Source: Coprococcus_A sp051877705
GTDB lineage: Bacteria; Bacillota; Clostridia; Lachnospirales; Lachnospiraceae
DNA: 12,579 nt
NCBI GenBank assembly: GCA_051877705.1
Contig: JBJEJD010000131.1
Location: 1-12,579, forward strand
Direction: 5' to 3'
The notes beneath the pieces are model-generated. The model was not told the origin of the DNA. It ran no database searches and saw only the letters and a list, made by a program, of their open reading frames with translations. This document shows positions 7,008-12,579 of this stretch, piece after piece (the stretch's first letter is position 1; every line of letters begins with the position of its first letter). The position numbers and the translations under genes were made by a program.

Positions 7008-7029
7008 GCATAGTTTACAGTTTTTTTAG

Positions 7030-7048
7030 AAAAAGAACAATTCTTTTT
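7030..7048 (-). terminator. Weak A/T hairpin after the regulator gene
   Basis: AAAAAGAA-TTG-TTCTTTTT forms a perfect 8-bp but almost purely A/U stem on the minus strand, 25 bases after the regulator stop. A T-rich right arm is in the right place for a terminator, but the stem is weak, so some read-through into apbE-rnf is possible. Confidence 0.35.
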
Positions 7049-7073
7049 TATAAATTGCCAGTTTATACCCATC

Positions 7074-8162
7074 CTAGTATTCTTTGCTTTCCATGTAATG
7101 CATATAACGCACAACCATCAATGCTATCTCAAATGTAATGGCATCTTCAAATACTCTAAGATCCAATCCTGTTGCTTTATTAACTTTATCAAGACGATAA
7201 ACCAGAGTATTTCTATGGATATAAAGCTGCCTTGCCGTCTCTGATACATTCAGACTGTTCTCAAAAAACTTGCGGATAGTCAAAAGAGTCTCATCATCAA
7301 ACTCATCCGGTGTTGTCCCCGGGAATATCTCGTCAATAAACATCTTACAAAGAGGAATCGGCAGCTGATAGATCAGGCGACCAATGCCAAGTCTGTTGTA
7401 AGCCACTACAGACTTTTCATCATAGAAAATCTTTCCTACATCAAGTGCCATCTTTGCCTCATTATATGATCTGGAAATATCTTTAATATTATTAACAATA
7501 GTACCATAAGCAATTTTGGCATTGGACATAGCTTCTGTATTCAAAAGATCTACAATAGTTCTGGCCAGAACATGCATTTCTTTATAAGAATCCTTTTCTG
7601 CCAATTCCTTAACAAGAATGATACTTGCCTCATCCACAGCTGTAATATAATCGCCGGACTTGCCTGTAAACAGGCTTTTAATAATCTCCATAGCATTATT
7701 GTCTCTGCTTCTATTGGTCTCGATAACAAAAACAAGTCTTCTGGCTTCTGCATTAATGTGCAGCTTTTTCGCCTTATTATAAATATCCACAAGGAGCATA
7801 TTATCAAGAAGCACATTCTTGATAAAGTTTTCCTTATCATATTTTTCCTTATATGCAGATAAAAGATTTTGAATCTGGAAAGCAACAAGTTTTCCAATTG
7901 TATAAATATCATCGCTGTCACCACGAATCAGCATTACATATTCCAGGCTTCCCGCATCCATGATTTTAAAATACTGATAACCCTGGACCACCTGAATCTC
8001 CGCAGGCGAAGACACAAATGTCAACACAGATTCTCTGTACTGCTGCGCATCACTATTTGTGGCAGCGATCACATTTCCTTCTGTATCCAGCAGGCACAGA
8101 TCCGTTCTTGTAATGGCTTTTACACCCTCAATTGTACTTTGCAGCATCTGATTATACGCCAT
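7074..8162 (-). CDS. CdaR/PucR-family transcriptional regulator
   Basis: A 362-residue regulator with the layout of CdaR-like proteins: an N-terminal sensory part resembling the sugar-diacid-recognition domain (about 1-100, opening MLQSTIEGVKAITRTDLCLLDTEGNVIAATN), a middle domain (about 135-250), and a C-terminal PucR-type helix-turn-helix (about 293-350) with NVSETARQLYIHRNTLVYRLDKV. It probably senses a small carbon compound and activates or represses carbohydrate genes; the ligand is not deducible. The start is the ATG with AAGGAGG 8 bases upstream. The frame stays open for 57 more codons upstream, but those lie in the GC-rich repeat and are not protein-like. Neighbours suggest the sugar-transport ATPase or apbE-rnf as targets; this is inference. 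I see no convincing promoter. Confidence 0.88.
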   Translation of the reverse strand: MAYNQMLQSTIEGVKAITRTDLCLLDTEGNVIAATNSDAQQYRESVLTFVSSPAEIQVVQGYQYFKIMDAGSLEYVMLIRGDSDDIYTIGKLVAFQIQNLLSAYKEKYDKENFIKNVLLDNMLLVDIYNKAKKLHINAEARRLVFVIETNRSRDNNAMEIIKSLFTGKSGDYITAVDEASIILVKELAEKDSYKEMHVLARTIVDLLNTEAMSNAKIAYGTIVNNIKDISRSYNEAKMALDVGKIFYDEKSVVAYNRLGIGRLIYQLPIPLCKMFIDEIFPGTTPDEFDDETLLTIRKFFENSLNVSETARQLYIHRNTLVYRLDKVNKATGLDLRVFEDAITFEIALMVVRYMHYMESKEY

Positions 8163-8170
8163 ATATAATT

Positions 8171-8177
8171 CCTCCTT
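8171..8177 (-). promoter_or_regulatory. Ribosome binding site fixing the regulator start
   Basis: AAGGAGG on the minus strand, 8 bases before the ATG at 8160-8162. This strong site lies outside the repeat and shows that translation begins here rather than at the GTG within the repeat (8331-8333). Confidence 0.85.
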
Positions 8178-8199
8178 TTCATACAAACACGAATTCATA

Positions 8200-8281
8200 T
8201 TAAGCCTTGCATGTCGCAGACTCACTGCTTCGCAGTCTCCGCTGCTGCCGCAGCTCCGGTCTGCGACTGGCGGCAGACCGC
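8200..8281. repeat. 82-bp direct repeat, unit 1
   Basis: Identical to the unit at 8308-8389 except at one position (T at 8230, C at 8338). It contains stackable hairpins, including CGGTCTGC / GCAGACCG (8257-8264 with 8273-8280), GCTGC-TGCC-GCAGC and ACTGC-TTC-GCAGT. A 9-bp inverted pair GTCGCAGAC / GTCTGCGAC (8213-8221, 8259-8267) competes with the first of these. It ends 37 bases before the regulator start codon. Confidence 0.9.
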
Positions 8282-8307
8282 TCCTCCACATGCCGTTGCT
8301 TTTGACG

Positions 8308-8389
8308 TTAAGCCTTGCATGTCGCAGACTCACTGCTCCGCAGTCTCCGCTGCTGCCGCAGCTCCGGTCTGCGACTGGCGGCAGACCGC
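8308..8389. repeat. 82-bp direct repeat, unit 2
   Basis: Second copy, offset by exactly 108 bases from the first and separated from it by a 26-base spacer (8282-8307). One substitution in 82 bases, falling in the small ACTGC-loop-GCAGT hairpin loop, so pairing is preserved. Confidence 0.9.
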
Positions 8390-8394
8390 CCTAT

Positions 8395-8455
8395 GCCGTT
8401 ATAAACTTTAAGCCTTCTGCAAGCGAGCTTGCCGCGGCTTAAAGTTTATAACGGC
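8395..8455. repeat. 20-bp perfect inverted repeat with nested inner hairpin
   Basis: Arms at 8395-8414 and 8436-8455 are exact reverse complements over 20 bases, each starting or ending with GCCGTT/AACGGC and containing the TTAAGCC heptamer. The 21-base loop holds a second stem, GCAAG-CGAG-CTTGC (8419-8432). There is no T run on either side, so it is not an intrinsic terminator. It marks the distal end of the repeat element. Confidence 0.9.
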
Positions 8456-8488
8456 GCATGGCTTAACTGATATATCATATCATAAACC

Positions 8489-8519
8489 AAAAAAAGAGGG
8501 AATACAACTGTATTCCCTC
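8489..8519 (-). terminator. Intrinsic terminator of the UgpC/MsmK-type gene
   Basis: The minus strand forms a perfect 10-bp stem (GAGGGAATAC / GTATTCCCTC) with an AGTT loop, followed by seven T residues (8489-8495). It begins 18 bases after the stop codon and isolates the gene from the repeat and the regulator downstream. Confidence 0.92.
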
Positions 8520-8537
8520 AAAAATTGTCAAAACAGA

Positions 8538-9647
8538 CTAGTTTGTAATTGTAACCTGAGTCTCCTTATCGAATACATGAATCTTGTTAATATCGAAGGA
8601 AATCTTCATAACATCGCCCGGTTTAGCTTTTGTACTTGGATGTTCACGACATGTTACATCGATACCATCAACTGTCAGATATAAGAATACCTCTGCACCA
8701 AGCATTTCATATACTCTTACACTTGCCTCAACTGTGTTGTTATCATTAGCTCCTGTATATCTCTCTGTAGAGAATACATCTTCCGGTCTGATACCAAATG
8801 TAACTTCCTTGCCAACATAATCACCCAGCTTAGCAGCCTTCTCAGGTGTAACAATAACCCTATGACCTTCGCCATATGTAAGGAACATATCGTTGCCTTC
8901 TTTGACAACCTTTGCATCAATAAAGTTCATCTGAGGAGAACCAATGAAGCCTGCAACGAATAAGTTGCCAGGGAAATCATACAGATTCTGAGGAGAATCT
9001 ACCTGCTGAACAATACCATCCTTCATAACAACAATTCTTGTACCAAGTGTCATAGCCTCTGTCTGGTCATGTGTTACATAAATGATTGTTGTCTGCAGTC
9101 TCTGATGCAGTTTGGAAATTTCAAGACGCATCTGAACACGAAGTTTTGCATCCAGGTTGGATAAAGGCTCGTCCATAAGGAATACCTTTGGCTCACGTAC
9201 GATAGCACGACCCATAGCAACACGCTGTCTCTGACCACCAGATAACAGTTTCGGCTTTCTCTCAAGCAGATGTTCAATATCAAGAATACGTGCAGCCTCA
9301 TGTACACGCTTGTCAATCTCATCCTTCGGCATCTTTCTTAATTTAAGGCCAAATGCCATATTGTCGTAAATAGACATATGTGGATACAGAGCGTAGCTCT
9401 GGAATACCATTGCGATATCTCTGTCTTTTGGTTCAACATCATTTACCAGTTTGTCATCTATGTACAACTCACCTTTACTGATCTCTTCCAAACCTGCGAT
9501 CATACGAAGTGTTGTTGATTTACCACAACCTGATGGTCCTACGAAAATGATGAATTCTTTATCTTCAATCTCAAGGTTAAAGTCCTTAACTGCATTGAAA
9601 CCATTTGGATAAATTTTGTAAATATGTCTCAGTGATAAGCTTGCCAT
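8538..9647 (-). CDS. ugpC: Multi-sugar ABC transporter ATP-binding protein (UgpC/MsmK/MsmX type)
   Basis: ATPase that energises sugar ABC importers from the cytoplasmic side. All motifs are intact over 369 residues: Walker A GPSGCGKST (37-45), Q-loop Q83 in MVFQSYALYP, signature LSGGQ (135-139), Walker B ending D159-E160, switch H193 in VTHDQ, and a C-terminal TOBE/MOI regulatory region (about 235-365) typical of MalK/UgpC/MsmK. No permease or solute-binding genes lie on either side within the window. In Firmicutes such orphan ATPases (MsmX, MsmK) serve several importers, and that is the likely role here. AAGGGGG lies 10 bases before the ATG. It has its own candidate promoter, an overlapping inverted repeat and a terminator, so it is monocistronic. 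Confidence 0.94.
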   Translation of the reverse strand: MASLSLRHIYKIYPNGFNAVKDFNLEIEDKEFIIFVGPSGCGKSTTLRMIAGLEEISKGELYIDDKLVNDVEPKDRDIAMVFQSYALYPHMSIYDNMAFGLKLRKMPKDEIDKRVHEAARILDIEHLLERKPKLLSGGQRQRVAMGRAIVREPKVFLMDEPLSNLDAKLRVQMRLEISKLHQRLQTTIIYVTHDQTEAMTLGTRIVVMKDGIVQQVDSPQNLYDFPGNLFVAGFIGSPQMNFIDAKVVKEGNDMFLTYGEGHRVIVTPEKAAKLGDYVGKEVTFGIRPEDVFSTERYTGANDNNTVEASVRVYEMLGAEVFLYLTVDGIDVTCREHPSTKAKPGDVMKISFDINKIHVFDKETQVTITN

Positions 9648-9681
9648 AAAAAAATTTCCCCCTTGTAAGTATTTAGCACTC

Positions 9682-9719
9682 TCTTTCTGGTTATATACTA
9701 CACCAGATAACCAGAAAGA
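9682..9719. promoter_or_regulatory. 13-bp inverted repeat over the ugpC promoter (candidate operator)
   Basis: Exact 13-base arms, TCTTTCTGGTTAT (9682-9694) and its complement (9707-9719), around a 12-base centre. The arms cover parts of the proposed -10 and -35 boxes, as expected for a repressor site. A 5'-leader hairpin is the alternative if transcription starts further upstream. Confidence 0.55.
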
Positions 9720-9720
9720 A
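9692..9720 (-). promoter_or_regulatory. Candidate ugpC promoter
   Basis: TTCTTT (9715-9720), 17-base spacer, TATATA (9692-9697) on the minus strand. The -35 match is poor, the -10 fair and the spacing ideal. The predicted leader of roughly 40 bases would contain the AAGGGGG ribosome binding site. Confidence 0.4.
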
Positions 9721-9919
9721 CCATAGATGGTTTAACCAAATAATAATTCATAACTTTGTTGATTTTTCTAAAATCCGATTCTTTTTTGCAGATTGTACAA
9801 GTTTAATCAAATTCCTGAACATTTTCATAAGCAAAATGAATGCCGAAAACGCAAAAAACCCTTTTTCAGACTGTCATTTTTTTATTATTCATCAAACCGG
9901 GCTAATTGACTGCCAAAAT
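9721..9919. other. AT-rich spacer between ribH and the ugpC promoter
   Basis: I see no gene here. There are several A/T runs and weak short dyads (for example CATTTT / AAAATG at 9820-9838), but no GC stem followed by a T run, so the 3' end of the rib operon transcript is not explained by an obvious intrinsic terminator. Confidence 0.5.
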
Positions 9920-10381
9920 TTACATATTTTTGAACAGATTGACCATCTCAATGGCGCTAAGTGCCACATCATATCCCTTATTGCCTGCTTTTGTACCTGC
10001 TCTCTCGATAGCCTGCTCAATAGTATCCGTAGTAAGTACACCAAAAAGTACCGGCAAACCTGAAGACAGGGAAACAGAAGCAATGCCCTTGGAAACCTCA
10101 GCACATACATAATCATAATGAGAAGTAGATCCTTTGATAACAGCGCCAAGACAAATGATAGCATCATACTTTCCTGAAGCTGCCATTTTCTGTGCTGCAA
10201 GAGGTATCTCAAATGCTCCCGGAACCCAGGCAACATCAACATCCTCATCATTAACACCGTGTCTTACAAGGCCATCCATGGCACCGCCCAGCAGTTTGGA
10301 TGTGATAAACTCATTAAAACGTGAGCATACAATACCGATCTTAATTTCCTCTGCTATTAATTTACCTTCTAATACATTCAT
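9920..10381 (-). CDS. ribH: 6,7-dimethyl-8-ribityllumazine synthase
   Basis: Condenses 5-amino-6-ribitylaminouracil with 3,4-dihydroxy-2-butanone 4-phosphate to form lumazine, the substrate of riboflavin synthase; cytoplasmic, usually a pentamer or 60-mer capsid. The 153-residue length is typical. Landmarks: SRFN (20-23, F22 stacks on the substrate ring), VPGAFEIP (53-60), KGSTSHYDYV with the catalytic H88, FGVLTTDT, and R127 in the phosphate-binding segment IERAG. AAGGAGA lies about 7 bases before the ATG, in the 25-base gap after ribBA. Last gene of the rib operon. Confidence 0.97.
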   Translation of the reverse strand: MNVLEGKLIAEEIKIGIVCSRFNEFITSKLLGGAMDGLVRHGVNDEDVDVAWVPGAFEIPLAAQKMAASGKYDAIICLGAVIKGSTSHYDYVCAEVSKGIASVSLSSGLPVLFGVLTTDTIEQAIERAGTKAGNKGYDVALSAIEMVNLFKNM

Positions 10382-10406
10382 TTTTTTCTCTCCTTTTCAT
10401 AATAAA

Positions 10407-11639
10407 TTATTCATTATCTTTACTTTTTTCCGGCTTTACCGGATATGTTAAAAGATGCCCCATTTTCTCCTGCTTGGTCAGCAGATAGAATGCATCATTT
10501 TTACCAAGTTCCATTTGAATCGGAACACGCTCGATGATTTTAAGATCAAAGGCTGCAATCCCATCTATTTTCTGAGGATTATTTGTCATCAGTCTAAGCT
10601 CATGCACTCCAAGATCTTCCAGGATCTGAGATCCAATAGTATAATCTCTCATATCTGCAGGGAATCCAAGCATAATATTGGCCTGGATCGTATCGTAACC
10701 CTCATCCTGAAGCGCATACGCTCTAATCTTATTGATAAGTCCAATACCACGGCCCTCTTGCCTGAGATAAAGCAGCACTCCGCGGCCTTCCTTCTGAATC
10801 ATTCGCATAGCTGCTTCCAGCTGTTCACCACAGTCGCACTTTGCAGAACCAAAAGCATCACCCGTAAGACATTCAGAATGAACACGGCATAAGACCGCTT
10901 TTCCGTCACCAATTTCACCCTTGACCAAAGCCACATGATGTTCACCATTCAATTTATTAATATAGCCATACATCATAAAATCGCCATATTTTGTTGGAAG
11001 CTTAGCCTTTGCCACACATTCAACCAGTTTTTCGTGTTCTTTTCTATAACGTTTAATCTGAGCAATCGTACAGATTTTTAAATCATGCTTCTCTGCAAAA
11101 GCTAACAGATCATTTTTTCTTGCCATAGTGCCGTCATCATTCATGATTTCACAGCAAAGACCTACTTTTTTCAAGCCAGCCATCTCCATCAGATCCACTG
11201 TCGCTTCAGTATGCCCCGGACGGTCAAAAACACCACCCTTTTTTGCAGCCAGCGGGAACATATGTCCAGGCCGTCTGAAATCCTCAGGACAAATATCATC
11301 CTCAACAGTCTTCATAGCTGTCAGAGATCTTTCAAAAGCAGAAATACCTGTCGATGTTTCCTTATAATCAATAGATTCCGTAAAAGCTGTACCGTGATTA
11401 TCTGTATTCTCCATACACATCATATCCAATCCCAGCTTACTCACATAATCAGAATGCATAGGCATACAGATCAGCCCTTTTGCGTATGACGCCATAAAAT
11501 TCACATTCTGCGGCGTCGCAAATTCTGCAGCACAGATGACATCTCCTTCGTTTTCTCTGTCTTCATCATCCATAACAACAACAATTTTGCCGTCACGGAT
11601 ATCTTCAAGCACCTCTTCTATTGTATTAAACTCCTTCAT
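10407..11639 (-). CDS. ribBA: Bifunctional DHBP synthase / GTP cyclohydrolase II
   Basis: Supplies both starting blocks of riboflavin. The N-terminal RibB domain (about 1-200) makes 3,4-dihydroxy-2-butanone 4-phosphate from ribulose 5-phosphate; it shows the acidic loop DDEDRENEGD, TGISAFERS, and RPGHMFPLAAKKGG followed by RPGHTEA. The C-terminal RibA domain (about 205-405) opens the GTP ring; it shows the zinc motif CLTGDAFGSAKCDC, the active-site LRQEGRGIGL and TNNPQKI. Both domains look complete and intact. Start: an in-frame TTG just upstream is only 3 bases from the Shine-Dalgarno, while this ATG has AAGGAGG at 6 bases (410 aa). The site overlaps the ribE stop codon (TAAGGAGG), favouring coupled translation. 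Confidence 0.97.
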   Translation of the reverse strand: MKEFNTIEEVLEDIRDGKIVVVMDDEDRENEGDVICAAEFATPQNVNFMASYAKGLICMPMHSDYVSKLGLDMMCMENTDNHGTAFTESIDYKETSTGISAFERSLTAMKTVEDDICPEDFRRPGHMFPLAAKKGGVFDRPGHTEATVDLMEMAGLKKVGLCCEIMNDDGTMARKNDLLAFAEKHDLKICTIAQIKRYRKEHEKLVECVAKAKLPTKYGDFMMYGYINKLNGEHHVALVKGEIGDGKAVLCRVHSECLTGDAFGSAKCDCGEQLEAAMRMIQKEGRGVLLYLRQEGRGIGLINKIRAYALQDEGYDTIQANIMLGFPADMRDYTIGSQILEDLGVHELRLMTNNPQKIDGIAAFDLKIIERVPIQMELGKNDAFYLLTKQEKMGHLLTYPVKPEKSKDNE

Positions 11640-11645
11640 CAAATT

Positions 11646-11652
11646 CCTCCTT
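11646..11652 (-). promoter_or_regulatory. ribBA ribosome binding site overlapping the ribE stop
   Basis: The minus strand reads TAAGGAGG, in which the TAA is the ribE stop. Six bases separate AAGGAGG from the ATG at 11637-11639, which decides against the TTG at 11640-11642. Confidence 0.8.
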
Positions 11653-12310
11653 ACATAAATCCATTTTCTATCAGAAATGCTTCCGTAATACCACCAGATG
11701 TCTGATCTTTTTCATCCTCCGACTGGCAGCGCAGCAGTTTTTCTACATATTTACCGATAAGATCACACTCCAGATTCACTGTATCTCCCGGTTTCTTCTT
11801 TAATAATATAGTCTCCTCACCGGTATGAGGAATAACAGATACTTTAAAGCACTCATCATCTACATAAGCCAGTGTCAGACTGATACCATCAATGGCAATA
11901 GAACCTTTCTCAATCATATATTTCAGCAGAGAACTCTTTGCTGAAACTGTGATCCATACAGCATTATCCTCTCTGACCATAGAGGTAATGGTACCTGTAC
12001 CATCAATATGTCCACTAACAATATGTCCTCCAAGTCGGCTGCTCAGTGTCAAAGCTCTTTCGAGATTCACACGACTTCCAGCATGCAGGGATGACAGATT
12101 AGTTCTTCGGACTGTCTCGGCCATAACATCTGCATCAAAACTGTTACCTCGAATAGATGTTACAGTCAGACAAATACCGTTTGTGGCAATACTGTCACCA
12201 ACTTTTGTTCCCTCCAGTACTTTTTCTGCACTGACTGTCAGGCGGTAGGACTCCTTTCCCGGAATCATCTGTTTGACTGTTCCTATTTCTTCTATAATTC
12301 CTGTAAACAT
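11651..12310 (-). CDS. ribE: Riboflavin synthase, alpha subunit
   Basis: Catalyses dismutation of two lumazine molecules to riboflavin plus the ribitylaminouracil that RibH reuses. The 219 residues form the usual two tandem lumazine-binding barrels: the first opens MFTGIIEEIGTV with GICLTVTSI and TVRRTNLS, the second (from about residue 97) has GHIVSGHIDGTG, IDGISLTLAYV and IPHTGEET. The chain ends with a helix used for trimerisation in this family. AGGAGG lies six bases before the ATG, within the last codons of ribD; the ribD TGA ends 1 base before the start. The symbol ribE follows Firmicute usage (called ribC in E. coli). Confidence 0.97.
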   Translation of the reverse strand: MFTGIIEEIGTVKQMIPGKESYRLTVSAEKVLEGTKVGDSIATNGICLTVTSIRGNSFDADVMAETVRRTNLSSLHAGSRVNLERALTLSSRLGGHIVSGHIDGTGTITSMVREDNAVWITVSAKSSLLKYMIEKGSIAIDGISLTLAYVDDECFKVSVIPHTGEETILLKKKPGDTVNLECDLIGKYVEKLLRCQSEDEKDQTSGGITEAFLIENGFM

Positions 12311-12311
12311 A

Positions 12312-12579
12312 TCAAACCTCCTGTTTCATTACATATCCGCTGATACAGATATCATTGCCAATATTTCTGGCACTTATGTCCCGAAGTTTCCAGGCATCCG
12401 CCAAATGGGCAATACCTCTTCCACCCACCGGTGTTCTGGATGAAGCACCTCCAATTATCATTGGTGCCACATACATCTGTACTTTATCTACAATATCTGC
12501 CTCAAAGGCCGCTGCTGCAAGAGTCGCTCCTCCTTCTATCAGAATACTGTCAATCTGCATCTGTCCCAGCATCTCCGTC
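12312..12579 (-). CDS. ribD: Riboflavin biosynthesis protein RibD, C-terminal reductase part (cut by window edge)
   Basis: Only the last 89 or so residues are present; the frame runs off the right edge with no start. The visible part belongs to the NADPH-dependent reductase domain of RibD, shown by IDSILIEGGATLAAAAFEADIVDKVQMYVAPMIIGG followed by a short C-terminal region. Full RibD would carry an N-terminal cytidine-deaminase-like zinc domain that performs the preceding deamination; it lies outside the window. The internal ATG at 12570-12572 is not a start. The final codons (Q-E-V) carry the ribE ribosome binding site. Position as the first rib gene matches the common Firmicute order ribD-ribE-ribBA-ribH. 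Confidence 0.92.
   Translation of the reverse strand, partial: TEMLGQMQIDSILIEGGATLAAAAFEADIVDKVQMYVAPMIIGGASSRTPVGGRGIAHLADAWKLRDISARNIGNDICISGYVMKQEV

Larger units (their letters stand above)
8200..8466. repeat. GC-rich composite repeat element bounded by TTAAGCC ... GGCTTAA
   Basis: This stretch fills most of the 375-base gap between the ATPase and regulator genes and is far more GC-rich than its flanks. The heptamer TTAAGCC occurs at 8200, 8308 and 8408, and its complement GGCTTAA at 8436 and 8460, so the outer ends are inverted copies; the bases just inside (TTGCATG left, CGCAT right) also partly match. ATGCCGTT precedes the second and third forward heptamers (8290, 8393). Inside lie two 82-bp direct repeats and a long hairpin. 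No protein is encoded. It resembles a dispersed palindromic repeat (REP- or MITE-like), which I believe but cannot verify is common in related gut genomes. Confidence 0.75.

Noticed and set aside
8163..8333. N-terminal extension of the CdaR-type regulator (57 codons, starting at a GTG)
   Set aside because: It is encoded by the GC-rich repeat and contains no regulator domain. The ATG at 8160-8162 has an excellent ribosome binding site and begins the family-like sequence.
8211..8411. Plus-strand 66-codon frame with two copies of an Ala-rich peptide
   Set aside because: It arises from the 108-base period of the repeat, has no clear ribosome binding site, and the DNA is better explained as structured repeats.
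8200..8466. CRISPR array
   Set aside because: Only two long units of 82 bp with one 26-base spacer, strong internal secondary structure, and no cas genes nearby.
8195..8480. Target-site duplication TCATAT flanking the repeat
   Set aside because: The right copy (8475-8480) is not adjacent to the element end, and the flanks are AT-rich enough for a chance match.
9842..9872. Terminator of the rib operon
   Set aside because: The AAAAAGGGTTTTT-like dyad has only A/T pairs and no GC stem; too weak to support.
9648..9919. FMN riboswitch near the rib genes
   Set aside because: This is downstream of the rib operon and shows none of the conserved riboswitch structure. Any such element would lie upstream of ribD, beyond the right edge.

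Overview
The window looks like a chromosomal segment from an anaerobic Firmicute, most likely a gut Lachnospiraceae-type Clostridium relative. This rests on the protein character (six-subunit Rnf complex, RibBA fusion, UgpC/MsmK-type ATPase, CdaR/PucR regulator), strong AGGAGG ribosome binding sites and moderate AT content. The genus cannot be fixed from sequence reading alone. All fourteen supported genes lie on the minus strand, so the order of transcription runs from the right edge to the left.

Right part (about 9920-12579): a riboflavin operon, ribD (only its 3' end is inside the window), ribE, ribBA and ribH. The genes are packed with gaps of 1 to about 25 bases. The operon start, and any FMN riboswitch, would lie beyond the right edge. 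Next (8538-9647) is a lone sugar-ABC-transporter ATPase of the UgpC/MsmK type with its own candidate promoter, a 13-bp inverted repeat over that promoter, and an intrinsic terminator. No permease or binding-protein genes accompany it.

Between that gene and a CdaR/PucR-family regulator (7074-8162) lies the most unusual non-coding stretch, 8200-8466. It is a GC-rich composite repeat: two near-identical 82-bp units, a large 20-bp-stem hairpin, and the heptamer TTAAGCC or its complement five times, including at both outer ends. It creates long spurious open frames on both strands.

Left-centre (838-6906): apbE followed by rnfC-rnfD-rnfG-rnfE-rnfA-rnfB, the complete Rnf ferredoxin:NAD+ oxidoreductase plus the flavin transferase that attaches FMN to RnfG and RnfD. 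The operon has a near-consensus promoter (TTGAAA-17-TAGAAT), a palindrome at the predicted transcription start, stop/start overlaps between subunits, and a GNRA-loop intrinsic terminator after rnfB. At the far left is a PAP2-family membrane phosphatase (60-599).

Functionally, the rib genes make riboflavin (precursor of FMN and FAD), ApbE uses FAD to flavinylate Rnf subunits, and Rnf couples ferredoxin oxidation to ion pumping, so flavin supply and demand are neighbours. I found no phage, CRISPR, IS transposase or clearly novel multi-gene system. The best leads are the composite repeat, two candidate operators, atypical flavin-acceptor motifs in RnfD and RnfG, and a Cys-rich RnfE tail.
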